Positions 9,153-19,618 of a DNA stretch of 44,660 nt are shown here, piece after piece. The position numbers were made by a program, and so were the translations under genes. The stretch lies in the NCBI RefSeq assembly GCF_002104995.1, contig NW_024468318.1, positions 1 to 44,660 on the forward strand. Reading direction: 5' to 3'. The stretch's first letter is position 1. The number at the start of each line of letters is the position of its first letter. The DNA is from Linderina pennispora. Taxonomy: Eukaryota; Kickxellomycota; Kickxellomycetes; Kickxellales; Kickxellaceae. A model generated the notes under the pieces. That model saw nothing but the letters and a program-made list of their open reading frames with translations. It did no database searches and was not told the DNA's origin.

Positions 9153-11522
9153 ATGAGCAGGCTACTATCGTATATCGTACTGCTGGTATCTGTATTCTCG
9201 ATTCTCGTGAACAGCGCTGATCACCTGGCCATCGACGGGCAGGGGCACACAGGCGGCACATTGCGGCCCGGGGAGTCAGTAATCGTGCGGCTGAATATGC
9301 CTGCCAGCAGTAGCTCAGCCCCAACCGCCCGACACAACATATATCTTGACCTCTCCACCTGCTCGATGCCGCCCAAGGCTGGCGAGCTGGGGCCGCCAAA
9401 GGCCCTGCCCCTGATGGTCGGGCTGTTCCTGAACACCACCATTGGCCATGAGCTGTGGGAGACCGGCGGCGTGCACTTGCTGGGCGAAGTTGGCACCTCG
9501 CCGCATCAGCGGCGGGCTGAATACAATGTCACAGCCAGCGATATATTTTACAAAGTCGACAATACGTCGGGCAGCCTGTATGCGGATGGCCTTGTGCGGC
9601 TACGGTACTACGAGTGGGCAGGCGACGTCGCCTATGCTGTGGCTACTGCTCCCAGCGACAAGGGCCGGCAGAACGGCACGTATACGTTCAACCTGGCATT
9701 CTCGACTGTGTCGCACCCGATCAGCCTGGGCTCTGGTCAGCCAATGAGGGTTATAGACGCCGATGTCAACTCGGCTCTGCTTGGCGTCGTTTCGAGCATT
9801 GCGCCGTCAGCCAACTACTCGATATACGTGCGACCAGCTATGGCCGGGTACCTGGCACGCTCGATATGTGGCGTGCAGGGCACAGGCACGAGGCTGGAGA
9901 ACGGGACAAATGCCATTATCCAGACCATCACACCAACCATCGACTTGGTCAACTCGGTCAGCAACGGGCTCTCGCTGAACAAGGATCCGAAAGCAAACAT
10001 CACCTTGTATCTGTGGGAGCAGATGAACAAGTTCTCGGGACTGCGTGCGCACATCCTGGGCCTATCCGCCAACACGTCCTACGAAGTATTCTACTTTGAA
10101 ACGAGCGAGCTGGGTCCCAGCGTAGGTAAGCTGTGGGCCACCAATATCGTCCACACCATGGCCAACGACAACTGCCGCATCATCTATGATCTGCCCAACT
10201 GCCCGTTCATTGCACAAACCGTGCCTGCGCCCAGACAGCTCCACAGCTACTACCCGGCGTTCGACAGAAATATAGCTGAAGACACGGCCATGCCAGACGT
10301 TTCAAACAAGACTGCGCTGTCGATGCTGTACAGCGATCTGGCCGAGTCGCAAATGACAAACTTTAACCAGTTCCTGGCGCTAAACGACGAAACATCGCTG
10401 TTCTACTCGCAGATGCGCGACTGCTCGGACTGCAGAGTCGTCTATTTTGCGTGGCTGTGCTCAATCATGGCCCCCCGCTGCATTGACTCGTTTGAGCGAG
10501 ATCTGAACGAGCCTGACTTTGTAAGCATGGACAAGGCTATTCCGGGTATATACAATGTGTACCAGCAGCTTATGCTCAACTCGATTCCGCGCTACATTGG
10601 ATCGGAGGCAGGGTCAGACTATGGCGTGAGCAGCGAGAATGGGGCAGGCTCTATGGCGACGCTCAGCCAGAAGCTGCCTGGGCTGAGAGTGCGAGACGCA
10701 GGCGGCTCTGGTAACGGGAGCGACAGTGGGCAGTGTCCCCTGGATGGGTCGGCAGGGTCGAAGGATTTGGGGTTTACATTCAAGGACCTACCCAACGACA
10801 TTGCGGGAAACGTGACACATAAGCGAACGGACTGGGTATCCCCCCGCACACCTCGACCCCGCCAGCGGTTTGGCCAAAGACGGCAACGCCGGACATACCG
10901 CACCCCCAAGAAATCCACATCCAAACGCACCAAACGCGCCAAACGCACAATCGAATGGGATGTGAACCTGGAACACAACTATGACCTCGACGACACAGCA
11001 TTCGTATTCCCGTGCCGCGGCGCCTCTTGTCTTTTCCCGGAAAGCAACGACACCTACCTGGAACTAATGCCGTGCATAGACTCGTGCCTCGAATGCATCC
11101 GGTCGTGCCCGCCGACACTCGAATTTGGATGCCCGACCATGCGCCATATCGGCACATTCTACCGTTCGTACGGCCGGCCGATAGAGCTAACTGACGATTT
11201 CGTTTACAAGCTGCGCTCGGCGTTCCATCCATACATGATCAAGGAATTCGAATCAGGAATCTACACGATGGCGGCGCGGAAGAACTGGACGGCGAGCTCG
11301 GCAAGGTTCGGGTACTGGCTGTACAACAGAGTTGGCAAAATTATGCCTGCGTTCCTGTGTGCGTCGAGCGGATCGCAGGTCATCCCGAGCACCACCAGCG
11401 ACAAGGGCTCGCCAGTGACAGAAGAGGCCGCCGACTTCACCGGGCTGAACTGGGGGTACTGTGTAGCTATTGCTGCTGGATATTTTCTGATCCGCGCGTT
11501 GTTCAACATCTTCATTCCGTAG
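9153..11522 (+). CDS. MID1: Mid1-like stretch-activated calcium channel subunit
   Basis: Fungal Mid1 is a secreted or membrane-anchored glycoprotein partner of the Cch1 calcium channel at the plasma membrane. The single exon gives 789 aa from ATG 9153, longer than yeast Mid1 (about 550). Residues 1-22 form a signal peptide (hydrophobic SYIVLLVSVFSILVNS). A large N-glycosylated ectodomain follows with many NxS/T sites and beta-rich segments. A cysteine-rich region has C-x2-C pairs near 10430 and a dense block at 11010-11135 (FPCRGASC, PCIDSCLECIRSCPP), characteristic of Mid1/FAM155. The C-terminus is hydrophobic (about 11460-11515) and could be a membrane anchor. Between the two cysteine parts lies an unusual low-complexity stretch, Gly/Ser-rich then strongly Arg/Lys/Pro-rich (10600-10970). 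Single-family assignment is good; the exact topology is inferred. Confidence 0.85.
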   Translation: MSRLLSYIVLLVSVFSILVNSADHLAIDGQGHTGGTLRPGESVIVRLNMPASSSSAPTARHNIYLDLSTCSMPPKAGELGPPKALPLMVGLFLNTTIGHELWETGGVHLLGEVGTSPHQRRAEYNVTASDIFYKVDNTSGSLYADGLVRLRYYEWAGDVAYAVATAPSDKGRQNGTYTFNLAFSTVSHPISLGSGQPMRVIDADVNSALLGVVSSIAPSANYSIYVRPAMAGYLARSICGVQGTGTRLENGTNAIIQTITPTIDLVNSVSNGLSLNKDPKANITLYLWEQMNKFSGLRAHILGLSANTSYEVFYFETSELGPSVGKLWATNIVHTMANDNCRIIYDLPNCPFIAQTVPAPRQLHSYYPAFDRNIAEDTAMPDVSNKTALSMLYSDLAESQMTNFNQFLALNDETSLFYSQMRDCSDCRVVYFAWLCSIMAPRCIDSFERDLNEPDFVSMDKAIPGIYNVYQQLMLNSIPRYIGSEAGSDYGVSSENGAGSMATLSQKLPGLRVRDAGGSGNGSDSGQCPLDGSAGSKDLGFTFKDLPNDIAGNVTHKRTDWVSPRTPRPRQRFGQRRQRRTYRTPKKSTSKRTKRAKRTIEWDVNLEHNYDLDDTAFVFPCRGASCLFPESNDTYLELMPCIDSCLECIRSCPPTLEFGCPTMRHIGTFYRSYGRPIELTDDFVYKLRSAFHPYMIKEFESGIYTMAARKNWTASSARFGYWLYNRVGKIMPAFLCASSGSQVIPSTTSDKGSPVTEEAADFTGLNWGYCVAIAAGYFLIRALFNIFIP

Positions 11523-13141
11523 CGATATTAAGTGGATTCAGCTAGGGAATATAGCATGGCTGCTGCTCTCAGTCGGTATCTGTGCTCTGTGCAGCAGAAG
11601 GGCTCAAAACAACCAGCAGCGTACCGTAGACATGATGCGTACTACTCCCAACACAATGGCTGTGGAGTTCCATGCTTTGCGCGGGAGGCATGCGGTGTCT
11701 GTAAACATGTTTCACCGCGCCATGTTCCTGAGTATTCGGAGTTGCTGACAAAAGCGTGGTGATGACAGCAGCACCGCTTTCACGCAACGCGCTTGCGCCA
11801 TGTCCGTCGCTGTATGTCAAAGGCACAACCTTACCCGCTGCATGCATGCACACTCTGCGGACATTCGAGCTCTCACAATCGAGAAGGTTCCATCATCTGC
11901 AGTCCACTGCACCGTGTTGGCAAGGCCGAGGATCCTCTGCTGACCCTGGACACTGCTTATCCGGTAGTCGAGCTTGTCTGTGTAGCAGGCGAGATACCGG
12001 GTGGAAATTTGTTGGAAATTTTTGTTTTTTCCACTGGAGCAGCAAACTGAGGATTTGCCCGCAAAAAAGCACCCATGTCTTGTACCAGCATTTGTCAGAG
12101 TGGGCAATGATCCGAAGGCGGCCTCTCCTTTGCAGCTCCGCTGCCTGCTGCACTGTCTGCTGCTGCTGCGGGTATCAGCAGCGTGTCGCAGCCTGGTTGT
12201 CGCTATGGTGATATCATAGCGTGGGGCACACGCCCGCGCCTCGTCCAATCCCGCTGGGACACTGCATCGCACGAGCAAGCTGGGCTCTGACAAATTACCC
12301 GCCAGTGTGCATTTTCAGAGTCACTAGGCAAACGCTGCTCCGCGCCCCCCCCCATTTATCGCCAGCTGAGCAGTCAACGAACGTGGCCGGGCTGAGGGGG
12401 GAATCCAGAGGAGAAAAAGCAAGTAGAGATCCATGGGCCCTCGCCCCAAGGCAGGCACGAGCCAGGCATACATTGACACACCCAACCGTGGTGTCGACAG
12501 GAATCGCAGTAATCCCGCCTGAACCGGAAGCTTCTTATCGCCAAAGAGAATGTCCGCAAACGTGGGCCACACATGGATACCCATGAGCAGAAAGAACTAC
12601 ACGGCCGGCGAGGGGGTGCACTGCCTCCCTGCGCAACACCCCCTCCCTCGCGCTAGAAATGTCACATTGTCTGCTCGCCCTCCTCCCCGATATATTTTTC
12701 TACACTTCATTTGGCAATATGCTTTGCCAATGCCTAGCCAGCGGGCAGTCCACAGGGACGCCAGCTCCACTGCCCGTAAGCCGCGGGACTCTGCCAGCCC
12801 GCAACCAAGCAGACAGCAAAATTGGGGACTGGCAACCCGAGAAACGATGGCAGACTGAATAATGTTGTGCACACTTGACCCAAGCGGCAACGCGCAATTT
12901 GGTGAGACGTCCATTATCCACCATGCTCTGTGGTTTGCCCGCCTCCCACCCGCCGCCCTACTAGTTTTTTCCTTGCTACAGACATCGCGGAGGAGACAAG
13001 CGCCTTGGTATAAAAGACAAGCACCCCGCCATACAGAACGGCTCCTGCCTTCCTCATGCTTTCTGTCGCCAACCACATCTAGTGATTTCTACGCATATTT
13101 TACACACTTTTAGCCTAAACACCTATAATCTATTTTTAAAC
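11523..13141. other. intergenic region upstream of the ATO-like gene
   Basis: I see no supportable gene. Open frames on both strands are short and mutually overlapping, without family motifs. A C9 run lies at 12345-12353. The right-hand end is the promoter and 5' leader of the transporter gene, with a TATA box at 13009-13016. Confidence 0.5.
13009..13016 (+). promoter_or_regulatory. TATA box of the ATO-like transporter gene
   Basis: TATAAAAG lies 126 bp before the ATG at 13142, in a CT-rich leader context that is typical of strongly transcribed fungal genes. Acetate/ammonium transporter genes are usually inducible, which fits a TATA promoter. Position and sequence are seen; use is inferred. 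Confidence 0.6.
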
Positions 13142-13843
13142 ATGTCTGAGACCGATCATCCAGTTTCCTCGCATGCCCACGCCGGCTACAAGTCCGACGA
13201 GCCCCGCTTCCGCCCGTTTGCCGACCCCAGCGGCCCGGGATGGGGAGCCCTCGCGGTGTCTCTGTTCACCTTCAGCTTCTACGCTGGAGCCATCGGCATG
13301 CCGTTCGATGACCCCAACGTCAGCACTCTGGCGGCGACATCGCTAATCATTGGCGGCCTGGTCGTGTTCATCAGCGGCATGTGGGCGTTTGCTACCAACA
13401 ACACTGTCCACGCCACCATCTTCACCCTGTATGGCTCGCTGTTTGGCTCGATTGGAGTGCTCAGCATGGTCGGCTTCAACATTTACAACACGCTGAACCA
13501 GGACAAGACCATCAGCCATGCTGCCGGCACCTTCTGGCTTGCCTGGATGCTGATCACCTTTGTGCTCTTTATCGGCACCGTGCGCTACCGCCCGACCACG
13601 ACGATCTTCATGGGTCTGCTGTTTGTGTCGTTCGTCATCCTGGCTGGCGGCACCTGGGTTGGCCGCAAGAACGCCATCAAGGCCGGCGGCTGGTTCTCGT
13701 TCTTTGCCTCGCTGGTGGCCCTGTACAACTCGTTCGCTGTTGTCCACAACGCCGGTTACTCGCCCATCGGAAACTTCGGCAAGGTTGGCGCCAAGTTCCA
13801 CCGCAAGAGCCACCAGCCCGAGGACGCCGCTGCCGTTGTCTAA
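13142..13843 (+). CDS. GPR1/FUN34/YaaH (ATO) family membrane transporter
   Basis: Members of this family (yeast Ady2/Ato1, Yarrowia Gpr1) carry acetate or export ammonium at the plasma membrane. The 233-aa product has a hydrophilic N-terminus (about 30 residues) and six membrane segments, with family-typical stretches such as YAGAIGMP, GGLVVFISGMWAFATNN, FTLYGSLFGSIG and TFWLAWMLITFVLFIG. The signature just before helix 1 is altered: where relatives have NPAPLGL, this protein has ADPSGPGWGAL (residues 27-37). Start is the ATG at 13142, supported by the TATA box 126 bp upstream. The tail is basic and short. Family is clear; substrate is not. Confidence 0.88.
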   Translation: MSETDHPVSSHAHAGYKSDEPRFRPFADPSGPGWGALAVSLFTFSFYAGAIGMPFDDPNVSTLAATSLIIGGLVVFISGMWAFATNNTVHATIFTLYGSLFGSIGVLSMVGFNIYNTLNQDKTISHAAGTFWLAWMLITFVLFIGTVRYRPTTTIFMGLLFVSFVILAGGTWVGRKNAIKAGGWFSFFASLVALYNSFAVVHNAGYSPIGNFGKVGAKFHRKSHQPEDAAAVV

Positions 13844-14543
13844 GCGCAAGCGCAAGCACCGCTCCTGCCGCCTTGCAGAAAGCCCAAGGCAATACCTCCT
13901 GACTGCGTTCTTCCCGACTCTTTTCCCCCATGGCTGCTTGTCGGACCTTGCCACTAATACTCCCCTCTATGCATGCTGGCAAGGCGCGAGCAGCTGCGTT
14001 CCACCCCGTCTTCCTCGGGCCGAAGCGTATGCCTCGCTCGCATTAGCCAATCCTTTTTATTATTACTGTTCCCCACTCCCCTTTCAGCCAACGTTTTAGT
14101 AATGTACACACCACATTTATTTCTGATTCTGTTCGCTGTGTCGGCCTTTTGCTGTTGTCCACGGAATTAATCGCCCAGAGCGTCCACGTTGGGCACATAA
14201 TGTGCTCCGTTGACAAAGCAAAGAACACGCTTGCTACTTCTTTAGTCGACAAGATGCTGTTTTCTACTCGAACAACGTTGATTGTGTCTGATCCATTTAT
14301 TCCAAACCCCTAGTTGTATTGCCAGCCAATAGATCGGCGGGGGGGGGGTGCGGACGGGTCGAAGCACCGCCAGACAGAGACAGACGCGTCCAAAGCTCCC
14401 AGTTGGCAACAATACAGGTCAGCGCCTGTGGCGCGACCACGCGTGCCAGATTGTTGCTGGTCCAAAAAGCGCACCCTCAATATCACAAGGATGGGAAGCA
14501 GCCAGCACAAATTGCGGGCAGCGCCTGTCCATCAGCTGTGTCT
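13844..14543. other. spacer between convergent ATO-like gene and BCS1
   Basis: This region holds the two 3' flanks. A G10 run lies at 14339-14348. No gene is seen; open frames are shadows or random. Confidence 0.5.
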
Positions 14544-15890
14544 CTAATTCCTTGTGTCGCCCGCTGCATTGTTTGCCGCTTCAATGAGCTTGCCAACGCC
14601 ACTGATGGCAGAACGCGCGTCCTTCTTGTACATGACAAAGTGCCCCTGCAGCTGCGCTGTGCTGACTGTATGCCCGGCCAGCGCCGCAGTAAACTCGCCT
14701 GCCAACTCCGCTGCCTCCTGCCCGTAGAACCGCGTGAACATTTGCTTGATCTGGAACGGCGACGCGTTGCCCAGATACGTCTTCAGGTCAACACGGCCCG
14801 GGCGGATTAGAGCCGGATCGAGCCGCTCAATATGGTTGGTAGTCATGAAGATAATGCGTTCGTCGCTGGATGTAACACCATCCAGGGCATTGAGAAGGCC
14901 GCTAAACGTCACCATTGATTGCTGGTACCCTGCGTGCTCTGACTGCTCCCGGTTGCGCGTGAACGCTGCGTCGACATCCTCCAGCAGGATCAGACTGCGC
15001 TCGGGCGCAACTGTCAATAGGTGGTTAAGCCGGTCATCAGTCAGCCCGCGCTCGCTCAGATTCAGGATGCAGATGTTGTAGCCGAGCTCGCCCGCCAGTG
15101 CCTGGATGAAGCTGGTCTTGCCGCTGCCGGGCGGCCCGTACAAAAGGTAGCCGCGGCGGTAGGGGATTCCACGCTCGTCGTACCACTTGCCATTGCTAAT
15201 GAAGTCCTTGACGTCATCCACAATCGACTGACTGACGCCTCTGTCCAGCACCACGCTCTCGAGCAGCCGCCGCTTGCGTGGCAGTCCAAATGGCCGCCAT
15301 TCCGGGCCAAAGCTCGTGTACAGCACCGTGCGGCCCTCGTTCTGCGACAAGGCGAATTCGCGTGCCTCGCTCAGGATCTGGCTAAATATCTGCCGGTCTC
15401 TGCTCAGCGTCGTCAGCGTCACGGTCTCAAAAGGCGCTGCCGACTGCAAGTCGATCATTTTGGAATTGCGCTGCCGGTCCACCTGGATGAAAATGCCCTT
15501 GTAGTGGAAGATGTGCTTTCCCTGGCCCGGTACCATGGTGAAGTCTGTTGAAACACTGCCATTGTCGTGCTGCTTGTAGCTGGTCTGTACAGCGAGGTGC
15601 CGCGGCAATACAGCCTTGGCGATCCGCCGATTGACCCACGTCATGCTATTGTTGTTGCTCTGTGCATTACGAACTGTCTCTGCCCCACGCCGGCTCAACC
15701 ACCCGAGAACCCACTGGTAGCTTTTGTCGTGGCTGGGAATCTCCATCGATACCAGGAGCTGTCGCCGCATTAGATCGGCGCCGCGTCGCGCGCCCTGCCG
15801 CATTACTGCCACGCCCGCACCCACGCCGATAAGACCAAAGCCGGCCGAGAAATACGGGTTGTCCGCAAGGAAGCTCGACAGGTCTACCAT
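14544..15890 (-). CDS. BCS1: mitochondrial AAA protein Bcs1
   Basis: Bcs1 is an inner-membrane AAA ATPase that translocates the folded Rieske protein into complex III. The 448-aa protein has one membrane helix at about residues 14-34 (FSAGFGLIGVGAGVAVM) followed by basic residues, which is the Bcs1 internal targeting arrangement. The Bcs1-specific domain follows (about 45-205). The AAA core has Walker A YGPPGSGKTS at 251-260, Walker B ILLEDVDAAF at 301-310, and downstream TTNHIERLDPALIRPGR with the arginine finger. Length matches yeast (456). No intron is needed; the start is ATG 15890-15888. It is convergent with the ATO-like gene. Confidence 0.96.
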   Translation of the reverse strand: MVDLSSFLADNPYFSAGFGLIGVGAGVAVMRQGARRGADLMRRQLLVSMEIPSHDKSYQWVLGWLSRRGAETVRNAQSNNNSMTWVNRRIAKAVLPRHLAVQTSYKQHDNGSVSTDFTMVPGQGKHIFHYKGIFIQVDRQRNSKMIDLQSAAPFETVTLTTLSRDRQIFSQILSEAREFALSQNEGRTVLYTSFGPEWRPFGLPRKRRLLESVVLDRGVSQSIVDDVKDFISNGKWYDERGIPYRRGYLLYGPPGSGKTSFIQALAGELGYNICILNLSERGLTDDRLNHLLTVAPERSLILLEDVDAAFTRNREQSEHAGYQQSMVTFSGLLNALDGVTSSDERIIFMTTNHIERLDPALIRPGRVDLKTYLGNASPFQIKQMFTRFYGQEAAELAGEFTAALAGHTVSTAQLQGHFVMYKKDARSAISGVGKLIEAANNAAGDTRN

Positions 15891-17379
15891 GGTACGAAAA
15901 AAAATGTAGAGGATGAACAGGAGGTGTTATAAAGAAACCGCCGAGGTCGACGGCCGCCGCGATAAGCAGACCCTGGCGCATTGCCACAATGCTGCCATTC
16001 CAGGATTATGGATATTCGGATCAAGCCCTGGTGCGGATCAAGAATAATCGCCGGTCACATGGGTTGACCATGTCGCCTGTGAAATGGTACTGGAGATAGT
16101 ACTTGGCCATGTACAGGTAGTGGGTCTGGTTGCACATGGCTACATATTGAGCAGATACCGGCAGGTCAAAGAACCACTCTGCTGTGCACCACTGGGCATC
16201 ATGTTTACGTTTTGTTCCCCCTCCTACTGCTAGGGGCTGAGTGAGGTGCTGCACAGGAGGGATGCAATTGCCAATGCAACTGCCCCAAACACTCGTAATC
16301 CCGGCCCATTCTCTACTGCTTCTGGGGTGCTAGATACAAGTACACGCAGGTTCAACACAAAGGCGCCTTTATGCTCACTGTATGCCGTTGGACGCAGGAC
16401 CCACTGCTGTTTCCGCCTATCCCTGCCTGACTGGAAATAGCAGCACCCTGCCTTTCCCTATTTGCTGCAACATATAGAAAAATTTTGTCAGACATGCATA
16501 CTGTATGCGGATACTGCTCCTTGTGCAATCACAATGCTGTCACGCTCACACGTCGCTCCTTTGCAATATGTTTGTACAGGAGGAAGGAGAGGCAGCACGG
16601 AGACGAGGAGTGATGGGCACGGTGAACAGAAGATAAAGCGCGCGAGCACATGCCCCGCAAAAAGGAGCATTCAAATAGCTTCCCTGCCACTACCCTTTTA
16701 TTGGCATGGAAGGCATGCGCGTGGAGTTCAAGCGACAATGCAGTTGGATAAACCGTGGCCAAGTACGCTAGGGTCTTTGAGACACAAGGTGAGTTTATCC
16801 TGGTACTCGGTAATACTGAGCAGTGCCGTGCAAGATGTACATACAAACGGGGTTTTATTTTTACCTCAAGCCACCCTGCCAACAGCCTAGGCTATTTCTG
16901 CCCACTTGAAGAAACGCACTCCATGTGAATCCAAAAAAAAAGTAGCTGAAGCCCAGAGAACCACTGGCACATGCAAGCGCCATTTCCAAAAGAAAACCTT
17001 ACCGAGAGGCGCATTATGAATAAAGCATGTAGGAGAGAGCGACAGCAGCAACGGGCAAGATGGCCAGGTAGATAGCATTTTTTTCTCACACTTACCGAGG
17101 CCGGCTGTCCATTTGATGGCGTTTCAGAATACATGCAAAAGCGCATGCACAATTGCGGCTATGCATGTTGTCAAAATAAAACGAAAATAGCCCGGTGGTT
17201 ATCAACACCTTTTGGCCAGTATTGTAGCAAAAGCGCGGGGCGAGCTGAAGGAGCAGTCGCACTCCTCTGGTGAATATAAACCCTTGCCATCTCCGGCTTG
17301 GTTTCTGAGACGTGGAAAGAACATCTTTTTCTTGCCCGATTTTTGTATTATTTTCCATCTTCCTCCTATTTAAGCCGCT
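15891..17379. other. spacer between BCS1 and the small zinc-finger gene
   Basis: No certain gene. On the minus strand 16254-16021 a 77-codon frame without ATG start ends in protein-like sequence (WCTAEWFFDLPVS, MAKYYLQYHFTGD). It could be the last exon of an unrecognised or decayed gene. At 17275-17280 a TATAAA lies 100 bp before the zinc-finger ATG. Confidence 0.35.
17275..17280 (+). promoter_or_regulatory. TATA box of the small zinc-finger gene
   Basis: TATAAA sits about 105 bp before the ATG at 17380, a normal fungal distance. Together with an AATAAA at 17685-17690 after the stop it supports a real short transcription unit. Confidence 0.5.
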
Positions 17380-17562
17380 ATGTCTTTCACGCTCGAGTTT
17401 ATCATCGGTGTATCAAAAGCCAACAGTAAGACAGGCGAGTCGCCGAAAAGTGGCAAGGAAGCCCCACCCAACACGTTCCCGTGCGAGTGCTGCAACGAGA
17501 TGTTTGGCAGCAAGATTGATGCGATGCTGCACCTGCGGTACAACTGTCGCGCGATGGCCTAG
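17380..17562 (+). CDS. 60-residue protein with a single C2HC zinc finger
   Basis: The protein has an N-terminal Lys/Ser/Pro-rich half and one zinc-finger-like motif near the C-terminus: C-x2-C-x12-H-x4-C, beginning FPCECCNEMF and ending MLHLRYNC. This resembles a C2H2 finger with Cys in the last position and a hydrophobic core (F, M, L). It is flanked by a TATA box and a polyadenylation-like AATAAA, and codon use is GC-rich compared with the surrounding AT-rich DNA, so I think it is real. No family is recognised. It may bind nucleic acid or a protein partner; a single finger alone rarely gives DNA specificity. A missed upstream exon cannot be excluded. Confidence 0.6.
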   Translation: MSFTLEFIIGVSKANSKTGESPKSGKEAPPNTFPCECCNEMFGSKIDAMLHLRYNCRAMA

Positions 17563-19618
17563 TCCCCCAGCAGTGGGAGTTGTAAAAACGAACAGCCAAC
17601 GCGTTGCTAGCTATCCAAAACATACATTTCATTACCACTCCAACGCCTTTCTCAACATAACCCGTGTATATCTGTTGCAAAACAAATAAATATTCGCTAC
17701 TGCCATGTTGTGCAGAGTGGGGTACGAGAACCAACTAAGACATATTGTAGTCATAAGGAAAAGAGGTATATTTCGAGCCAAAGAAGAAGGCAAAAGCGTG
17801 CTAGCTGTCCCCGAAATGTCTTTTGTAGCCAGTCTATACGCTCAAATGCTGTGCTGCAGAGGGATAAGAACTCCTGTGTTTACTTCTTTTTCCTAGCTAT
17901 TTTGCCGATAAATCCACCGGAACCGCTGACAAGTAGCTCGCGCAGTGATCTATTGTCCGTACTACCGAGTTACTTGCCATTGTGGCACTGGTGCTGGCAG
18001 TACCTGAGGCGATATGCTACTATGATCGTACTGCTGGCGATTTTACTTTTCATAATATCACAATTAAGGATGATCGGTGGCGGTCTGAGCTGATTTTATT
18101 ATACTGGGCAGGCATCTCAAAGCACCAGCACATCATACTCTCTCAATGTCCTCTACTTTTACTGTTTACACTGGTGGCGCCAAATGATACAACTGCACTT
18201 CCTAATCGCTTTTCATATCTTATTTACCTCACCTTGTCTGTTTGTCAGAACACGGGCGTCGCAGCCCAAGCGGTCCTGAACAGCTAAAAATGGTATTTTG
18301 AAGCAAAAAAAATACTGACGAATGATATACACGAATGTACATGTCTACAGGTTTATAGTTGACAAAGTCACCCTTGTGATGCAAAAATCGTGGTTATTGA
18401 CTCATTCCATGTGGTTGCTAGCAGTTTGAACAATTTCCCTAACTACTACCTCCTTAGCTAAATCCATACTGCTGGGCGGTATTATCTCTGACTTTGGAGT
18501 CAAATAGCATAGCATATTTTATAGTCTATTCTTGCATGACTTTGCCAAGCTAACTTCACGGCGATTCAATTATTTCAGTAGCCCTTGTCATGTTGTTAAC
18601 TCTGTCTAATGTTATCATCTCGGCCAACAGATTAAAGTACTATCATATCCTAGAAGGAATGTGGTATCATTTTGTTTGTAGTTTAAGAGATCAACATAAA
18701 AATGATCGGAAGAAATTTATAAAAATGTTCCTAAAATGCTTCCTGTAGTCCACAATATCAATAAAAAGTTCCGAAATGAATTTAGGGCCAGGTACGTAGC
18801 GGGTAAGCAACTTCCATTGAATTGACAGCCAATGGTCTCAAACCGTCCTGGCTGTAGTCAGGAAATCATTTGAATTTTCTAGTACTGGCTGTTTTCCAAG
18901 GAACTATAGATCAGTAGGATGTTCCGTCTTCTATCGTCTAGGCTGAAGATACCCTCTCTGTTGTAGTTGACTGAGGGCTTGGGAATCGTCTGGGAAATCA
19001 CCCATGTTGCAATAATGGGCATAATCTTTTCCAACACCAAACAAATCTATTGCCCCAATCTTGTTTTCAATTATTTTCAACTTTTCCTCACGCAATGCAG
19101 ACTGATCCTGGGCCGTTCTGTTGTTCCTATTCATATTGCAATATATAAAGTAAAATATGTAGTCCTTGGTGAAAATTTTCTCAGCCTGCTGATGCAGTTG
19201 ACATTATATATGTCGCTACGCGCTGGTGGACTTTTACATGTTGAACGTTTACAATAAAGACTATACTTCAATGTATTTACCAACAAAGCCTTTGCCTGCA
19301 AATAGAACTGCAATAAACTCCCTGTATATAAGCCATCTTTGCTGCTATGAAATCAGTACGGGTTCTTTGATTAGCGAGAATAACACTGATGCAATCTATA
19401 AAATAGGACAATACAAGGAAAATAAGAGTGTCTAGCTAGTAGTCTGAATAGTAATCTATTTCATGCTGTTTTCCTTTCTGCTCACAAATAAGGATATTGC
19501 ATACAATTAAATCACCGTCTATTTTTAGAGGTGCTATATATACTTCGTGTCATAAATAGCTTAAAATAAACCGTCTACGCGAGATACGCCATAAGCACAT
19601 AGTATTATAGCCCAATAG
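17563..19618. other. AT-rich gene desert
   Basis: About 2 kb of clearly AT-richer sequence. It contains only short frames, for example 17982-18287 (+) and 19134-18931 (-). The latter reads ALREEKLKIIENKIGAIDLF and may be a fossil coding piece, but neither has a start, family motif or neighbouring exons I can support. Likely decayed or transposon-derived DNA. Confidence 0.4.
17685..17690 (+). terminator. AATAAA polyadenylation-like signal after the zinc-finger gene
   Basis: AATAAA 123 nt after the stop codon at 17562, in AT-rich DNA. By chance such a hexamer is common here, so support is modest. Confidence 0.35.
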
